Assembly: GCA_024398595.1 (NCBI GenBank)
Contig: JAKSIX010000013.1
Location: 1-46,079 of the forward strand
DNA length: 46,079 nt
Source of the DNA: Bacteroidaceae bacterium
GTDB lineage: Bacteria; Bacteroidota; Bacteroidia; Bacteroidales; Bacteroidaceae
Reading direction: 5' to 3'
Below, in pieces: positions 28,137-37,008 of the stretch. Position numbers and translations under genes: made by a program. The notes beneath the pieces were generated by a model. The model was not told the origin of the DNA and did not search any database. It saw only the letters and a list, made by a program, of their open reading frames with translations. Positions within the stretch are counted from its first letter, which is position 1; the number at the start of each line of letters is the position of its first letter.

Positions 28137-30140
28137 TCACAGCAGCCCGCGACCTTTCAGGAAGGCGGTGTTGTCCGGTTCGCGCCCCATGAAACTGCGG
28201 AAAAGTTCCATCGGCTCTTCGCTGCCACCCTTCTCCAGGAATGTAGCCTTGAACTTGGCTGCGAGCTCGGGATTGAACACATTGCCTGACTTCTCGAACT
28301 CGGCAAACATATCCTTGTCCAGAACCTCTGCCCAGAGATAGCTGTAGTAGCCTGCGCTGTAACCGCTGGAGAAGATATGATTGAAGTAGGTGGTGCGGTA
28401 GCGCGGAACAATCTCATCAATCAGGCCCATTTCGGCACAGACCTTCTTCTCGAAACTATCTACATCGATGCCTTCAATGCTCTCCAGCTCGTGCCATTTC
28501 ATGTCGAGGATGGAGGCGGCACAAAGTTCGGTGGTCATGAAGCCCTGATTGAACTTGAGTGCATTGATAATCTTGTTCACCAGTTCCTGAGGAATGACCT
28601 CACCGGTATCCTTGTGGAATGCGTACTTGGCCAGGAGTTCCGGCTGGAAGGCCCAGTTCTCATTGATCTGTGAGAAGGTCTCCACAAAGTCGCGCTTCAC
28701 GCTGGTACCGCTGACCGATGAATAGGTACATTGTGTGAGAAGACCGTGCAGAGCGTGACCGAACTCATGGAATACGGTCTGAACTTCGTCTATGTTGAGA
28801 TATTCCTCCAGATTGCCTACATTGACAATGATAGGACGTACCATATTGCCGTCTGCATCGACGTACTGGTCGCGGACATTGTTCATCCAGGCACCGCCAC
28901 GTTTGCTGGCGCGAGGCAGATAATCGGTAGTAAAGATACCCAGCAGAGAACCGTCATCGGCTGTAACCTTGTATGTGGTGACAACCTCCGGATTGTAGGA
29001 AGGAACGCCTTCCAGCTTCTCCATATTGACACCGTAGAGCTGCTTGGCGGCAAGGAAGATACCGTTCACAACATTCTCCAATTTGAAATATGGCTTTATC
29101 TGGTCCTCATCCAGATCATATTTGACTTTGCGGACCTTCTCGGCGTAGTACCACCAGTCCCACGGCTCAATCTTAGTGCCCGCAGGAAGCTTGCCTGCGG
29201 CAATGTCCTGATCCATAATCTTCTGCATGTCAGCGACCTCCGCATTGGCCTTGGACACGGCTGCCTTCATTATGCCATCAAGGAATGCATCGACTGTCTC
29301 CGGGTCATGAGCCATCTTGGTCTCAAGGATATAGGCGGCAGGATTGCTGTAGCCCATTATCTGAGCCTTTCTGATACGCAGATTCATCACTTCGAGAACG
29401 AGCTGGCGGTTGTCGTTGTCATTGCCGTTGTGACCGCGCATGGTATATGCCTTGAACATCTGCTGACGCAGGGCGCGGTCCTCGGTCGTGGTCATTGCGT
29501 TGGGATAGTCGGAAACGGTGATGCCAAACTTCTCATTGAAGGCATTGCTCTCAGCCAGAATGTTATTGCCGATAGTCTGGGTCTTGGAAGCGATAGCGGT
29601 ATTGATTTCACGAAGCTGGTCCTGCTTGTCGGACGGCAGCCCCACACCATTGCGAACGAAGTCCTCGTAATAGTTCTTCAGGACCATCTTCTGCTCTGCG
29701 GTCAATGCGCTCTGGTCACCGTTGTAGATGGCGGCAATGCGCTCGTACAGTGCCTTGTTGAAGGAAATGTTGTCCGAATGCTCCGATTCCAGCGGAATAG
29801 CAGCTTCAACGACTGAATCGAGTGCATCGGAACGGTCGGTTTCGGAGATGTTGTAGAGCACACCGGCTACCTTGCTCAGAATATTGCCTGAGAGTTCCAG
29901 CGGAACGATTGTATTTTCGAATGTAGGAGCCTCTGGATTGGCGGTGATGGCATCAATCTCCTTCTGCTGCTGAGCAATACCCGCCTTGATTGCAGGAATG
30001 TAGTCATCAATCTGAATCTTGTCGAAAGGAGGAATACCGTAAGGGGTATCCCACTCAGTGAGGAACGGGTTCGTACCCGTCTTTGTAGTACAAGCTGTCA
30101 TAGCCATAATTGCGAATGCAAACGTAAGAACTTTTTTCAT
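28137..30140 (-). CDS. M3-family (Dcp/oligopeptidase-like) zinc metallopeptidase lipoprotein
   Basis: 667 residues. The N-terminus is a short lipoprotein signal (MAMTAC, Cys17), so the mature enzyme is probably periplasmic or outer-membrane anchored. The zinc motif HEFGH is at 458-462 and the third ligand Glu lies in VETFSQINENW about 29 residues later. The rest matches peptidyl-dipeptidase Dcp (N-terminal helical lid with ENTIVPLE; C-terminal YNHIFSSGYSAGYYSYLWAEVLDKD-type channel region with its substrate-binding Tyr/His). It removes dipeptides or cuts short peptides. It starts 36 bases after the M64 peptidase gene and is likely co-transcribed with it. Confidence 0.95.
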   Translation of the reverse strand: MKKVLTFAFAIMAMTACTTKTGTNPFLTEWDTPYGIPPFDKIQIDDYIPAIKAGIAQQQKEIDAITANPEAPTFENTIVPLELSGNILSKVAGVLYNISETDRSDALDSVVEAAIPLESEHSDNISFNKALYERIAAIYNGDQSALTAEQKMVLKNYYEDFVRNGVGLPSDKQDQLREINTAIASKTQTIGNNILAESNAFNEKFGITVSDYPNAMTTTEDRALRQQMFKAYTMRGHNGNDNDNRQLVLEVMNLRIRKAQIMGYSNPAAYILETKMAHDPETVDAFLDGIMKAAVSKANAEVADMQKIMDQDIAAGKLPAGTKIEPWDWWYYAEKVRKVKYDLDEDQIKPYFKLENVVNGIFLAAKQLYGVNMEKLEGVPSYNPEVVTTYKVTADDGSLLGIFTTDYLPRASKRGGAWMNNVRDQYVDADGNMVRPIIVNVGNLEEYLNIDEVQTVFHEFGHALHGLLTQCTYSSVSGTSVKRDFVETFSQINENWAFQPELLAKYAFHKDTGEVIPQELVNKIINALKFNQGFMTTELCAASILDMKWHELESIEGIDVDSFEKKVCAEMGLIDEIVPRYRTTYFNHIFSSGYSAGYYSYLWAEVLDKDMFAEFEKSGNVFNPELAAKFKATFLEKGGSEEPMELFRSFMGREPDNTAFLKGRGLL

Positions 30141-30176
30141 AAAATATTTAATTTGTTAATTATCAATCATATAACA

Positions 30177-31520
30177 TCAGTTTGAACTATGCTCATCCTC
30201 AGTATAATAGCGGATGATGCGCTCTATTGCACGCTGACACACAGGGCAGAATTCCGGACATTCATTTGTGTGCATACGACAGTTGAATGAGCCGCGCCAT
30301 ACACCCTTTGACATATAGCCGCCACCCTCGAACAGACCTACAGCCGGCAATTTTGAGACTGCCGTTCTCTCTGCCTTAGTACGCACGGCACGCGGATTCG
30401 GAGCAGGATTCGGTGTAGGTACAGGAGTACCGGATTCTATCATATCCTTCCATTTACTGTCAAAATCGACCTGTGTGGTTATATTCTGCTCCCACGGTTC
30501 AGTCTCCGGATTGTAATAGTTCTCGTACTGGTCATCGTAATAGTACTCGTCGGCCAGACCGCCGAAGCTGTGCCCGAATTCGTGTACTACCACCTGCGGC
30601 TCGGACGGATGATGTGCAGCCGTCAGTGTATAGGAATTGAATATTCCACCGCCTCCATAATTGTCGGTATTTGCAAGTATTATAATGTGCTCGTACGGAA
30701 TGCCGGCCAGCTGGTCGTGCATCTGACGGATACGGAGTGTGGTAAGGTATCTGTCCGTATAGAATGTGTCAAAATGTGAGCCGAGTGCCGTAGATTTCCA
30801 TATCCCCTGTTTCGGAATGCTCACCCCGCTTTCCTCAGACGGCAGACGCACGGCCATGAAATTAAATCTGTCCCCCAAAGTCCTGAATGGCTCGTGCAGC
30901 AGAATGCTCTCGACTGCGGCCTGTGCATCGGAGTAGAAAATATCCATTTCATCGGCAGTATATCCCTCCGGAAGTATGACAACATCTATGCAGTCCGATG
31001 CCTTGCCGCTATGATGCAGATAACGATAATACGGCGGATTCTGCCCGATACGGCGTATCAGGATGTCCTTTGGATCTACATCGTGAGTCAATGACGACAC
31101 CACGCTATTATATGTATCAAACAACTCCACGGTTATTTTTACCGGCACAGACGGCATTGGCAGAAGGAATATGTTCTCAAAACTCTTGCTGGCTTTTGTG
31201 GCCTCCTCGGTCTGCTGCCATTCCTGAAACAGTGTGCTGAATGAGTTGCAATACAGCACATCGCCTGTCTCAGCATCGGTCATACGGATTGCACCGTTTC
31301 CAAGCAGATGAACGTGATCCATATTGACCGTCCTTCCCGCCCAACCGGGAAAAGTACACAATTCATCCACATAAATGTTACACTCCTTCGCATTTCCGGA
31401 GAATGAATAATCCACGCGCAAAGTATTGTCAGTCAGTTTGGACTGTGCAGACGCAACCACCGGCAGCAACATCACAAGAAATAGAAATCCCGCTCTTTTA
31501 AGTTTCAGCGGTTCATGCAT
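30177..31520 (-). CDS. Secreted M64-family (IgA-peptidase-like) metallopeptidase
   Basis: About 447 residues from the ATG at 31520, which gives a clean signal peptide (MHEPLKLKRAGFLFLVML, cleavage near ASAQ) and has an A-rich leader. Longer in-frame starts at 31538 and 31574 are possible. An N-terminal beta domain (about 30-140) precedes the catalytic part with IDVVILPEGYTADEMD and the zinc motif HEFGHSFGGLADEY (about 313-326). The end has a cysteine-rich stretch (CRMHTNECPEFCPVC). M64 is named after the Clostridium ramosum IgA protease; most Bacteroidales members are untested, so IgA cleavage should not be assumed. It follows hsdR and precedes the M3 peptidase. Confidence 0.92.
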   Translation of the reverse strand: MHEPLKLKRAGFLFLVMLLPVVASAQSKLTDNTLRVDYSFSGNAKECNIYVDELCTFPGWAGRTVNMDHVHLLGNGAIRMTDAETGDVLYCNSFSTLFQEWQQTEEATKASKSFENIFLLPMPSVPVKITVELFDTYNSVVSSLTHDVDPKDILIRRIGQNPPYYRYLHHSGKASDCIDVVILPEGYTADEMDIFYSDAQAAVESILLHEPFRTLGDRFNFMAVRLPSEESGVSIPKQGIWKSTALGSHFDTFYTDRYLTTLRIRQMHDQLAGIPYEHIIILANTDNYGGGGIFNSYTLTAAHHPSEPQVVVHEFGHSFGGLADEYYYDDQYENYYNPETEPWEQNITTQVDFDSKWKDMIESGTPVPTPNPAPNPRAVRTKAERTAVSKLPAVGLFEGGGYMSKGVWRGSFNCRMHTNECPEFCPVCQRAIERIIRYYTEDEHSSN

Positions 31521-31576
31521 CTTTTTAAGTTTTATCATAATCTTTGAGAATTGTTCGTTCGGTGACATTATCAATT

Positions 31577-34500
31577 TTAATCATTAAACTTACCGTTGGC
31601 AAATCCGAAGTACTTGGTAAAGAACGCTTTCAGCCTGTCAAGGACATGCTCGACCTTGCCCTGACGGTTTGCATTCGGATCGAATGGGTTGATAGGAGGC
31701 ATAATGCTGTTAAGTTCAAGACCACCTTCAGGAACATAGCCACGGGCAAATGCCATCTCTATGAACTCCACAGCCTTGTCGCTCTTCAGGTGTTCTTCAG
31801 CAACAAGTTCCGCAAACTCTGTCTTCTTCTGTTCATTGAGGTATGTCTGCCACTGCTCATAGACATCACCAGTCGCGGTCATGCTTTCTATGAAGCGTTC
31901 AATAAGTTCCTTCTTGTCACGCAGGTCTGCACTTGACTCGATTGATTTGACAATGCGGATATGAATCTCACTATCCTGACAATGGCTGTCATGATACTGC
32001 TTTACCAGATAAAGAATGTAATCAATGTTGACTTCCACCTGCTTGACGAGTTCCATTTCAAACTCAATGTCATCGTTTACATTGGTTTTGTCGCCATCAT
32101 TGTGGGAGCGGTAGTAATCGTGCAAGTCAATGTAAACGCTCGTATAGTCCTGGATTTCCCTGGCAGTAAGCGGATTGAGCTCAGCAAACCGGTCAAAGCA
32201 GCTCAAAAGGTTGATGAAGCGGAGAACTGTACCGAACAGTTTGATGAAATCACGTTCCTTCTGTTCTCCCACAGGAATAGTACCGGGAGTAACGAGAGTC
32301 TTCAACTCTTCGACAAATTCCACATAGCCTTTGACGTACTTGCCCTTGGCATCGGTATAGCCGTTGAAATAGTCCTCGAACGGACGGAGTATCGCAGTAC
32401 CAGTGGCATCGGCATCACCATAGCGCGACAGAGCCTCGTTCGTCCGGTCTTCAAGATTGCGGAAGCATACTATGTTTCCGGCATTCTTCACTGAGTTCAG
32501 AATACGGTTTGTACGGCTGAAAGACTGTATAAGGCCATGATAGCGCAAATTCTTATCTACCCACAGAGTGTTGAGAGTTGTGGCATCGAATCCGGTCAGA
32601 AACATGTTCACCACAATAAGGATGTCAATCTCACGGTTCTTCATGCGGAGTGACACATCCTTATAATAGTTAGGAAACTTGTCGGCCGATGTATCGTAGT
32701 TGGTCGAAAAAACCTTGTTATAGTCCGCAATGGCACGCTCCAGAAAGTCACGGCTGCTCTCATCCATACCATCGGTGCTGTCAGAATCTTCATCCTCAAT
32801 TTCCTCGCCTGCTTCGTCATTGACTCCGTAAGAGAAAATTGTGGCTATCTTCAGTTTCCTGTTCTCCGGCAATTCTGCCATTTGTTTCTGAAACTCATTG
32901 TAATACAGTTTGGCTGCATCAATACTCTGTACAGCAAGCATGGAGTTGAAGCCACTTAGTCTGGCCTTAGTCCTGACCTCCTCATAGTCCTTTTCCCCGT
33001 AGTGCTTCACCACATCCGCCACATCATCCAGCTGTTTGAAAATGTAGGAACTTGACTGCTTCGTCTGCTGTGCATAGTGCTCCAGAATGTAACTTGTCAC
33101 ATTGCCGATACGTTTGGCCGACATCAGAGCCTTCTCACGCTCAATATCCCAGACCTGAGCGTTCTCAATACTCTTCTTGCTCTTCATAGTGCTGACGTAT
33201 GTCACGCGGAATGGAAGCACATTGTGGTCACGGATAGCATCTACAATAGTATAGGTATGAAGTCTTCTGCCAAAGACATCGTCAGTTGTCTTAAGATTTC
33301 CCCGGCCATCTGATACATTCTCGGGGAAGATAGGTGTGCCTGTGAAGCCAAAAATATAGTACTTCCTGAACTTTCTGACGATAGCGGCGTGCATATCGCC
33401 AAACTGTGAACGATGGCACTCATCAAACACCAGCACAACATTCTTACCGAATATCTCGTGTGTCGGGAATCTCTTTATCAGCGAAGTGAGCTTCTGTATT
33501 GTGGTTATGACAATCCTGCACTTCGAATCCTTCAGCTGGCATTCCAGTATCTTTGTCGATGTGTTACCGTTGGCGGCACCTTTCTGGAACCGGTCATACT
33601 CCTTCATGGTCTGATAGTCCAGATCTTTGCGGTCAACCACAAACACAACCTTGTCAATGAAATCATACTTTGTAGCCAGCTGTGCAGCCTTGAACGAAGT
33701 CAGAGTCTTGCCCGAACCCGTTGTGTGCCAGACATATCCGCAAGCGTCCATTGTGCCTTCCCTCTTCATGTTGTGAGTACGTTCTATCTGGTTCAGAAGT
33801 GCTTCGGTAGCGGCAATCTGGTAAGGACGCATCACAAGCAGCAAATCCTGCTCCGTCAGCACACAGAAACGCGTGAGAACATTGAGTAGGGTGTGACGGG
33901 AGAAGAATGTGGCGGTAAAGTCAACCAAGTCGTTGAGTACCTGATTGCCGGCATCTGCCCAATAGCTGGTGAACTCAAACGAGTTGCTTGTCTTAGGCTT
34001 ATTCCTGGTCCCTCCCTTTTTAATCTCATTGATATGGCTGTCCCTGGTCGTATTGCTGTAGTACTTGGTCTGTGTGCCGTTGCTCACCACAAAAATCTGC
34101 ACATACTCAAACAATCCGTTCCCTGCCCAGAAGGACTCTCTTCCATAACGGTTTATCTGGTTGAAAGCCTCTTTGATACTTACGCCACGCTTCTTCAGCT
34201 CAATATGTACCAATGGCAAACCATTCACAAGGATGCTGACATCATAACGGTTGGGACGCTTGCCGTTACCAACCTCATACTGGTTGATTACCTGTGTGCG
34301 ATTGGCATGAACATCGTCCTTCCTTATCAGATAGATGTTCTTTTCCTCGCCATTGTCGCACTTCAAGGTCTTCACATAGTCGGTTTGTATTGTCCTTGTC
34401 TTGTCAACGATACCCTTGCCCTCTGCGGCTATTTCTGTTTTGAAGAAACTGCTCCATTCGTTATCGGTGAAGTGGTAGTTGTTCAATTCCTCCAGTTTTA

Positions 34501-34693
34501 CACGCAGATTGCTGACGAGTTCATCCTCATTGTGTATTTGGACATATTCATACCCCTGACGCTGGAGTTGCTCTATGAGCGAACGTTCCAAGTCGGCTTC
34601 GGTCTGATAACCATCTTCCGCAACCATTGTCGGGCGCTCATAATGCGCCACTACGGTACTGGTGTTGTTTTCTGATAGTATGTTATACTGCAT
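31577..34693 (-). CDS. hsdR: Type I restriction enzyme, R (nuclease/translocase) subunit
   Basis: 1038 residues. The N-terminal nuclease domain has the PD-(D/E)xK pattern D151...E165-L-K167 (IELKKRG). Next come the SF2 translocase motifs: Walker A TTGSGKT (324-330), DECH box (424-427), FGFTGTPIF (motif III), and motif VI in LIQSFSRTNRILN. A C-terminal helical region (about 850-1000) should bind the methylase core. HsdR cuts unmodified DNA after ATP-driven translocation when joined to HsdM and HsdS. It is the last gene of the operon; four bases separate it from hsdS. No disruption is visible, so the enzyme looks active. Confidence 0.96.
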   Translation of the reverse strand: MQYNILSENNTSTVVAHYERPTMVAEDGYQTEADLERSLIEQLQRQGYEYVQIHNEDELVSNLRVKLEELNNYHFTDNEWSSFFKTEIAAEGKGIVDKTRTIQTDYVKTLKCDNGEEKNIYLIRKDDVHANRTQVINQYEVGNGKRPNRYDVSILVNGLPLVHIELKKRGVSIKEAFNQINRYGRESFWAGNGLFEYVQIFVVSNGTQTKYYSNTTRDSHINEIKKGGTRNKPKTSNSFEFTSYWADAGNQVLNDLVDFTATFFSRHTLLNVLTRFCVLTEQDLLLVMRPYQIAATEALLNQIERTHNMKREGTMDACGYVWHTTGSGKTLTSFKAAQLATKYDFIDKVVFVVDRKDLDYQTMKEYDRFQKGAANGNTSTKILECQLKDSKCRIVITTIQKLTSLIKRFPTHEIFGKNVVLVFDECHRSQFGDMHAAIVRKFRKYYIFGFTGTPIFPENVSDGRGNLKTTDDVFGRRLHTYTIVDAIRDHNVLPFRVTYVSTMKSKKSIENAQVWDIEREKALMSAKRIGNVTSYILEHYAQQTKQSSSYIFKQLDDVADVVKHYGEKDYEEVRTKARLSGFNSMLAVQSIDAAKLYYNEFQKQMAELPENRKLKIATIFSYGVNDEAGEEIEDEDSDSTDGMDESSRDFLERAIADYNKVFSTNYDTSADKFPNYYKDVSLRMKNREIDILIVVNMFLTGFDATTLNTLWVDKNLRYHGLIQSFSRTNRILNSVKNAGNIVCFRNLEDRTNEALSRYGDADATGTAILRPFEDYFNGYTDAKGKYVKGYVEFVEELKTLVTPGTIPVGEQKERDFIKLFGTVLRFINLLSCFDRFAELNPLTAREIQDYTSVYIDLHDYYRSHNDGDKTNVNDDIEFEMELVKQVEVNIDYILYLVKQYHDSHCQDSEIHIRIVKSIESSADLRDKKELIERFIESMTATGDVYEQWQTYLNEQKKTEFAELVAEEHLKSDKAVEFIEMAFARGYVPEGGLELNSIMPPINPFDPNANRQGKVEHVLDRLKAFFTKYFGFANGKFND

Positions 34694-34697
34694 TTTA

Positions 34698-35921
34698 TTA
34701 TGCTGCTTGATCGAATGTTAATAGTTTGTTGCGATAATACTCATATTGTTGACGGCGAGCCTCAATCTCAGCTGGCAAGCCTATCTGCAAATCGGTAGTG
34801 AGGGCTTCAAATCGGTCGAGAATGGAAACTATGCGCTCTTGTTCCTCCATCGAAGGAATAGGAATATTATAAGAGAGTATTGCATTCTTATCACCTCGTG
34901 GCATCTTTCCTCCTTTTGCATGACTGTTGTCATAATCGAAGAACGCATCTGAGGCCAAAATGTAATAGAGGAATTTCGGCATTACTTCTTTACTGTCAAG
35001 AACACGGATACAAACAACATCGCCATTTGTACCACCTTGACAATCTGACAACCATATCTTTTTGAGATAAGGACGGATGTTACCAATCAGTATGTCTTGT
35101 GGTAGGAACTCTATCGCTACACCTTCAGGAACAGAAGAAGAACAGGTCTTGCCTCCTCTGTCCTTAATAAGGCTTTCAACTCCTACATATGTATCGACAG
35201 TAAGCATTTCTGATTTGATTCTCGCTTTAGGATAATGTGCTATCTCACTGATTTTCTTCCATATTACTTGCCTGACGCTCCTCTCGTGGGGGGGGGTTAT
35301 TCCATTGAATGTCAGCAACTTATTGCGATAGTATTCGTATTGTTGCTTTCGCGCTTCCAGTTCCGCTTCCAGTTCCGCTGTAAGCGTAGTCATTTTGTCA
35401 AGCACTTCAACAATACGATTCTGGATCTCAATAGGGGGAAGGGGGATTTCAAAAGCATTTATCATTTTAAGATTCAATCCTCCACGAGTACCATCCCCAC
35501 ATGAGATTGTTCGTAATGTTTGATATTGACCTTTAAGGTAATGAAACAAGAAGTCTGGAATCAGTTGTTCATTTGGAATTATTGCGCATAATGATTGATT
35601 CGTGCATAATTCTGTTCTTGTAATAGCAACAGTGCCTCGTGTTTTACCTTGTCCTGCAAGTGCTATTACCACAGAGTTAATTGGAACCATCTTAGTACTT
35701 GACTTATCATATCCAAGCTGTGTGATTTTCTTCTCAGTGGCAAATACCTGCCCTTTGTTGACTTCCCCAGAACTCATCCATTGAATAGTGCCATTTTCCC
35801 AATATTGAGAATTTTTAGTGTCTGGCGTAGCACCTGCATAGCACTTGCAGACATCACCAATTTTAACCATTGTGACCCCCTCAGGGCAAAGCCTATTTAT
35901 CATTTGTTCAATACTTTCCAT
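34698..35921 (-). CDS. hsdS: Type I restriction-modification specificity subunit with slippage-prone repeats
   Basis: 407 residues with two target-recognition domains (about 15-165 and 215-380), each followed by a conserved helical repeat: RKQQYEYYRNKLLTF (191-205) and RRQQYEYYRNKLLTF (near 388-402). The subunit sets the DNA sequence methylated and cut by the HsdMSR complex. Two features suggest variable specificity. A run of nine C on the coding strand (35296-35288) encodes T209-P210-P211, directly after the first repeat. Two perfect 12-bp tandem copies (35355-35378) encode AELE-AELE in the central spacer. In this sequence the full frame is intact, so the gene is in a full-length ON state. 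The base composition is more AT-rich than the neighbouring housekeeping genes, consistent with horizontal exchange. Confidence 0.95.
   Translation of the reverse strand: MESIEQMINRLCPEGVTMVKIGDVCKCYAGATPDTKNSQYWENGTIQWMSSGEVNKGQVFATEKKITQLGYDKSSTKMVPINSVVIALAGQGKTRGTVAITRTELCTNQSLCAIIPNEQLIPDFLFHYLKGQYQTLRTISCGDGTRGGLNLKMINAFEIPLPPIEIQNRIVEVLDKMTTLTAELEAELEARKQQYEYYRNKLLTFNGITPPHERSVRQVIWKKISEIAHYPKARIKSEMLTVDTYVGVESLIKDRGGKTCSSSVPEGVAIEFLPQDILIGNIRPYLKKIWLSDCQGGTNGDVVCIRVLDSKEVMPKFLYYILASDAFFDYDNSHAKGGKMPRGDKNAILSYNIPIPSMEEQERIVSILDRFEALTTDLQIGLPAEIEARRQQYEYYRNKLLTFDQAA
35288..35296 (-). repeat. Nine-C homopolymer inside hsdS
   Basis: Nine consecutive G on the plus strand (C on the coding strand) lie in codons 209-212 of hsdS. 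Reading through with eight C gives a stop after residue 218; with ten C, after residue 225. Either leaves an S protein with only the first recognition domain and the central helix. Confidence 0.9.
35355..35378 (-). repeat. Two perfect 12-bp tandem repeats in the hsdS spacer
   Basis: The coding-strand unit GCGGAACTGGAA occurs twice in a row and is followed by another GCG, encoding TAEL-EAEL-EARK at residues 181-192. Each gain or loss of a unit keeps the frame and changes the helix by four residues. Confidence 0.9.
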
Positions 35922-35924
35922 ACA

Positions 35925-37004
35925 TCAATCCTTCTGTTTTTGCAGTTCAAAGATAATTTTCTGTTGTTCTATTTCCTTGATAAGCTGTTCCTTCGTAGGC
36001 AGATAGGTCAGGTATTTGGCTTGGAACAACTGTTCGTTGCCATTGAGCACGCTATATCGTGCCATATCCTCGCTGGTCTCAGAGCAAAGCAGCAGACCAA
36101 TAGTAGGATTGTCACCTTCGGTGCGCTGCATCTTGTCATACATCCGCACATACATATCCATCTGCCCTACATCCTGGTGGGTGATCTGTGATGTCTTGAG
36201 GTCGATGAGGAAGAAGCATTTGAGGATGTAGTTGTAGAACACAAGGTCGATGTAGAAATCTCCCATATCGGTGCGTACATGCTTTTGGCGAGCAACAAAC
36301 GCAAAACCTTTGCCAAGTTCCATGATGAATTTCTGCAAATGGCTTATTATGCTGCCTTCAAGATCCGATTCTGTAAAATCAACATTCTGCGACAGACCAA
36401 GAAACTCTGCTACTACAGGATTCTTGATAAACTCCAATTTGTCCTGCATGGATGCAGTAATCTGATGCATTTCCGCCACTACCTTGTCTTTTGCTGGCGA
36501 CTGCAAGAATCGGTGGTAGTATTGCGATCCTATGTTGCGATGTAGTGTACGACTACTCCACATTTCGCGTAGTGCCTCCTGCTCATACCATTTGCGAGCC
36601 TTAGCATCTTCCACGCGTATCAGCTCACGATATAAAGTCCACGGTAGCAATTGTTGACTCACTGCGTCCACTTTTGCAGATTTTGGACTCACTGCGTCCA
36701 AAATTTCAGGGAAACAATGATAAAACTTCATATATTGATAAAGAGAACTGAAATCGAATCCCTTACCATATTTCTCTGTGAGGATAGTGGCTAGGGTTAC
36801 CATCACCTGCTTTCCATATTCAGCCCTGCCCTTATCATCCAAATGTTCGCGAGCGATGCGTTCACCCAACTGCCAGTTGCGTATGGTCAAAGCCTTATTG
36901 ACGGCACGATAGGCATAATCGCGGGCTGTCTCAATTATTCGACATGTGTCATCAACCAGCAGATTGTCGAGTTTTATGCTTTGATTTCTTGTGATTTCTT
37001 TCAT
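35925..37004 (-). CDS. YhcG/DUF1016-family PD-(D/E)xK nuclease in the Type I operon
   Basis: 359 residues. The N-terminal DUF1016 helical domain spans about 25-165 (NWQLGERI, YGKQVMVTLATILTEKYGKGF, SSLYQYMKFY). The C-terminal nuclease domain (about 190-345) has D253 in YIDLVFYN, D268-L-K270 in LIDLKTSQ (Asp in place of the more common Glu), and THQDVGQM at 275-282. These match the YhcG/endonuclease NucS-like fold, predicted to cut DNA. It sits between hsdM and hsdS with 3-4 base gaps, so it must be part of the operon. An accessory nuclease or regulator of the system is likely; its function is not established. A 30-bp in-frame duplication lies at residues 103-122. Confidence 0.92.
   Translation of the reverse strand: MKEITRNQSIKLDNLLVDDTCRIIETARDYAYRAVNKALTIRNWQLGERIAREHLDDKGRAEYGKQVMVTLATILTEKYGKGFDFSSLYQYMKFYHCFPEILDAVSPKSAKVDAVSQQLLPWTLYRELIRVEDAKARKWYEQEALREMWSSRTLHRNIGSQYYHRFLQSPAKDKVVAEMHQITASMQDKLEFIKNPVVAEFLGLSQNVDFTESDLEGSIISHLQKFIMELGKGFAFVARQKHVRTDMGDFYIDLVFYNYILKCFFLIDLKTSQITHQDVGQMDMYVRMYDKMQRTEGDNPTIGLLLCSETSEDMARYSVLNGNEQLFQAKYLTYLPTKEQLIKEIEQQKIIFELQKQKD
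36656..36700 (-). repeat. 15-bp direct repeat, 30-bp period, inside the DUF1016 gene
   Basis: GACTCACTGCGTCCA occurs at 36656-36670 and again at 36686-36700 (plus-strand reading). On the coding strand it gives the amino-acid repeat (L/V)DAVS at residues 102-106 and 112-116. The period is a multiple of three, so copy number could vary without breaking the frame. Confidence 0.85.
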
Positions 37005-37008
37005 CTTT

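Noticed and set aside
28731..29816. Long open frame (361 codons) on the plus strand
   Set aside because: It mirrors the M3 peptidase coding sequence; a codon-usage shadow with no family features.
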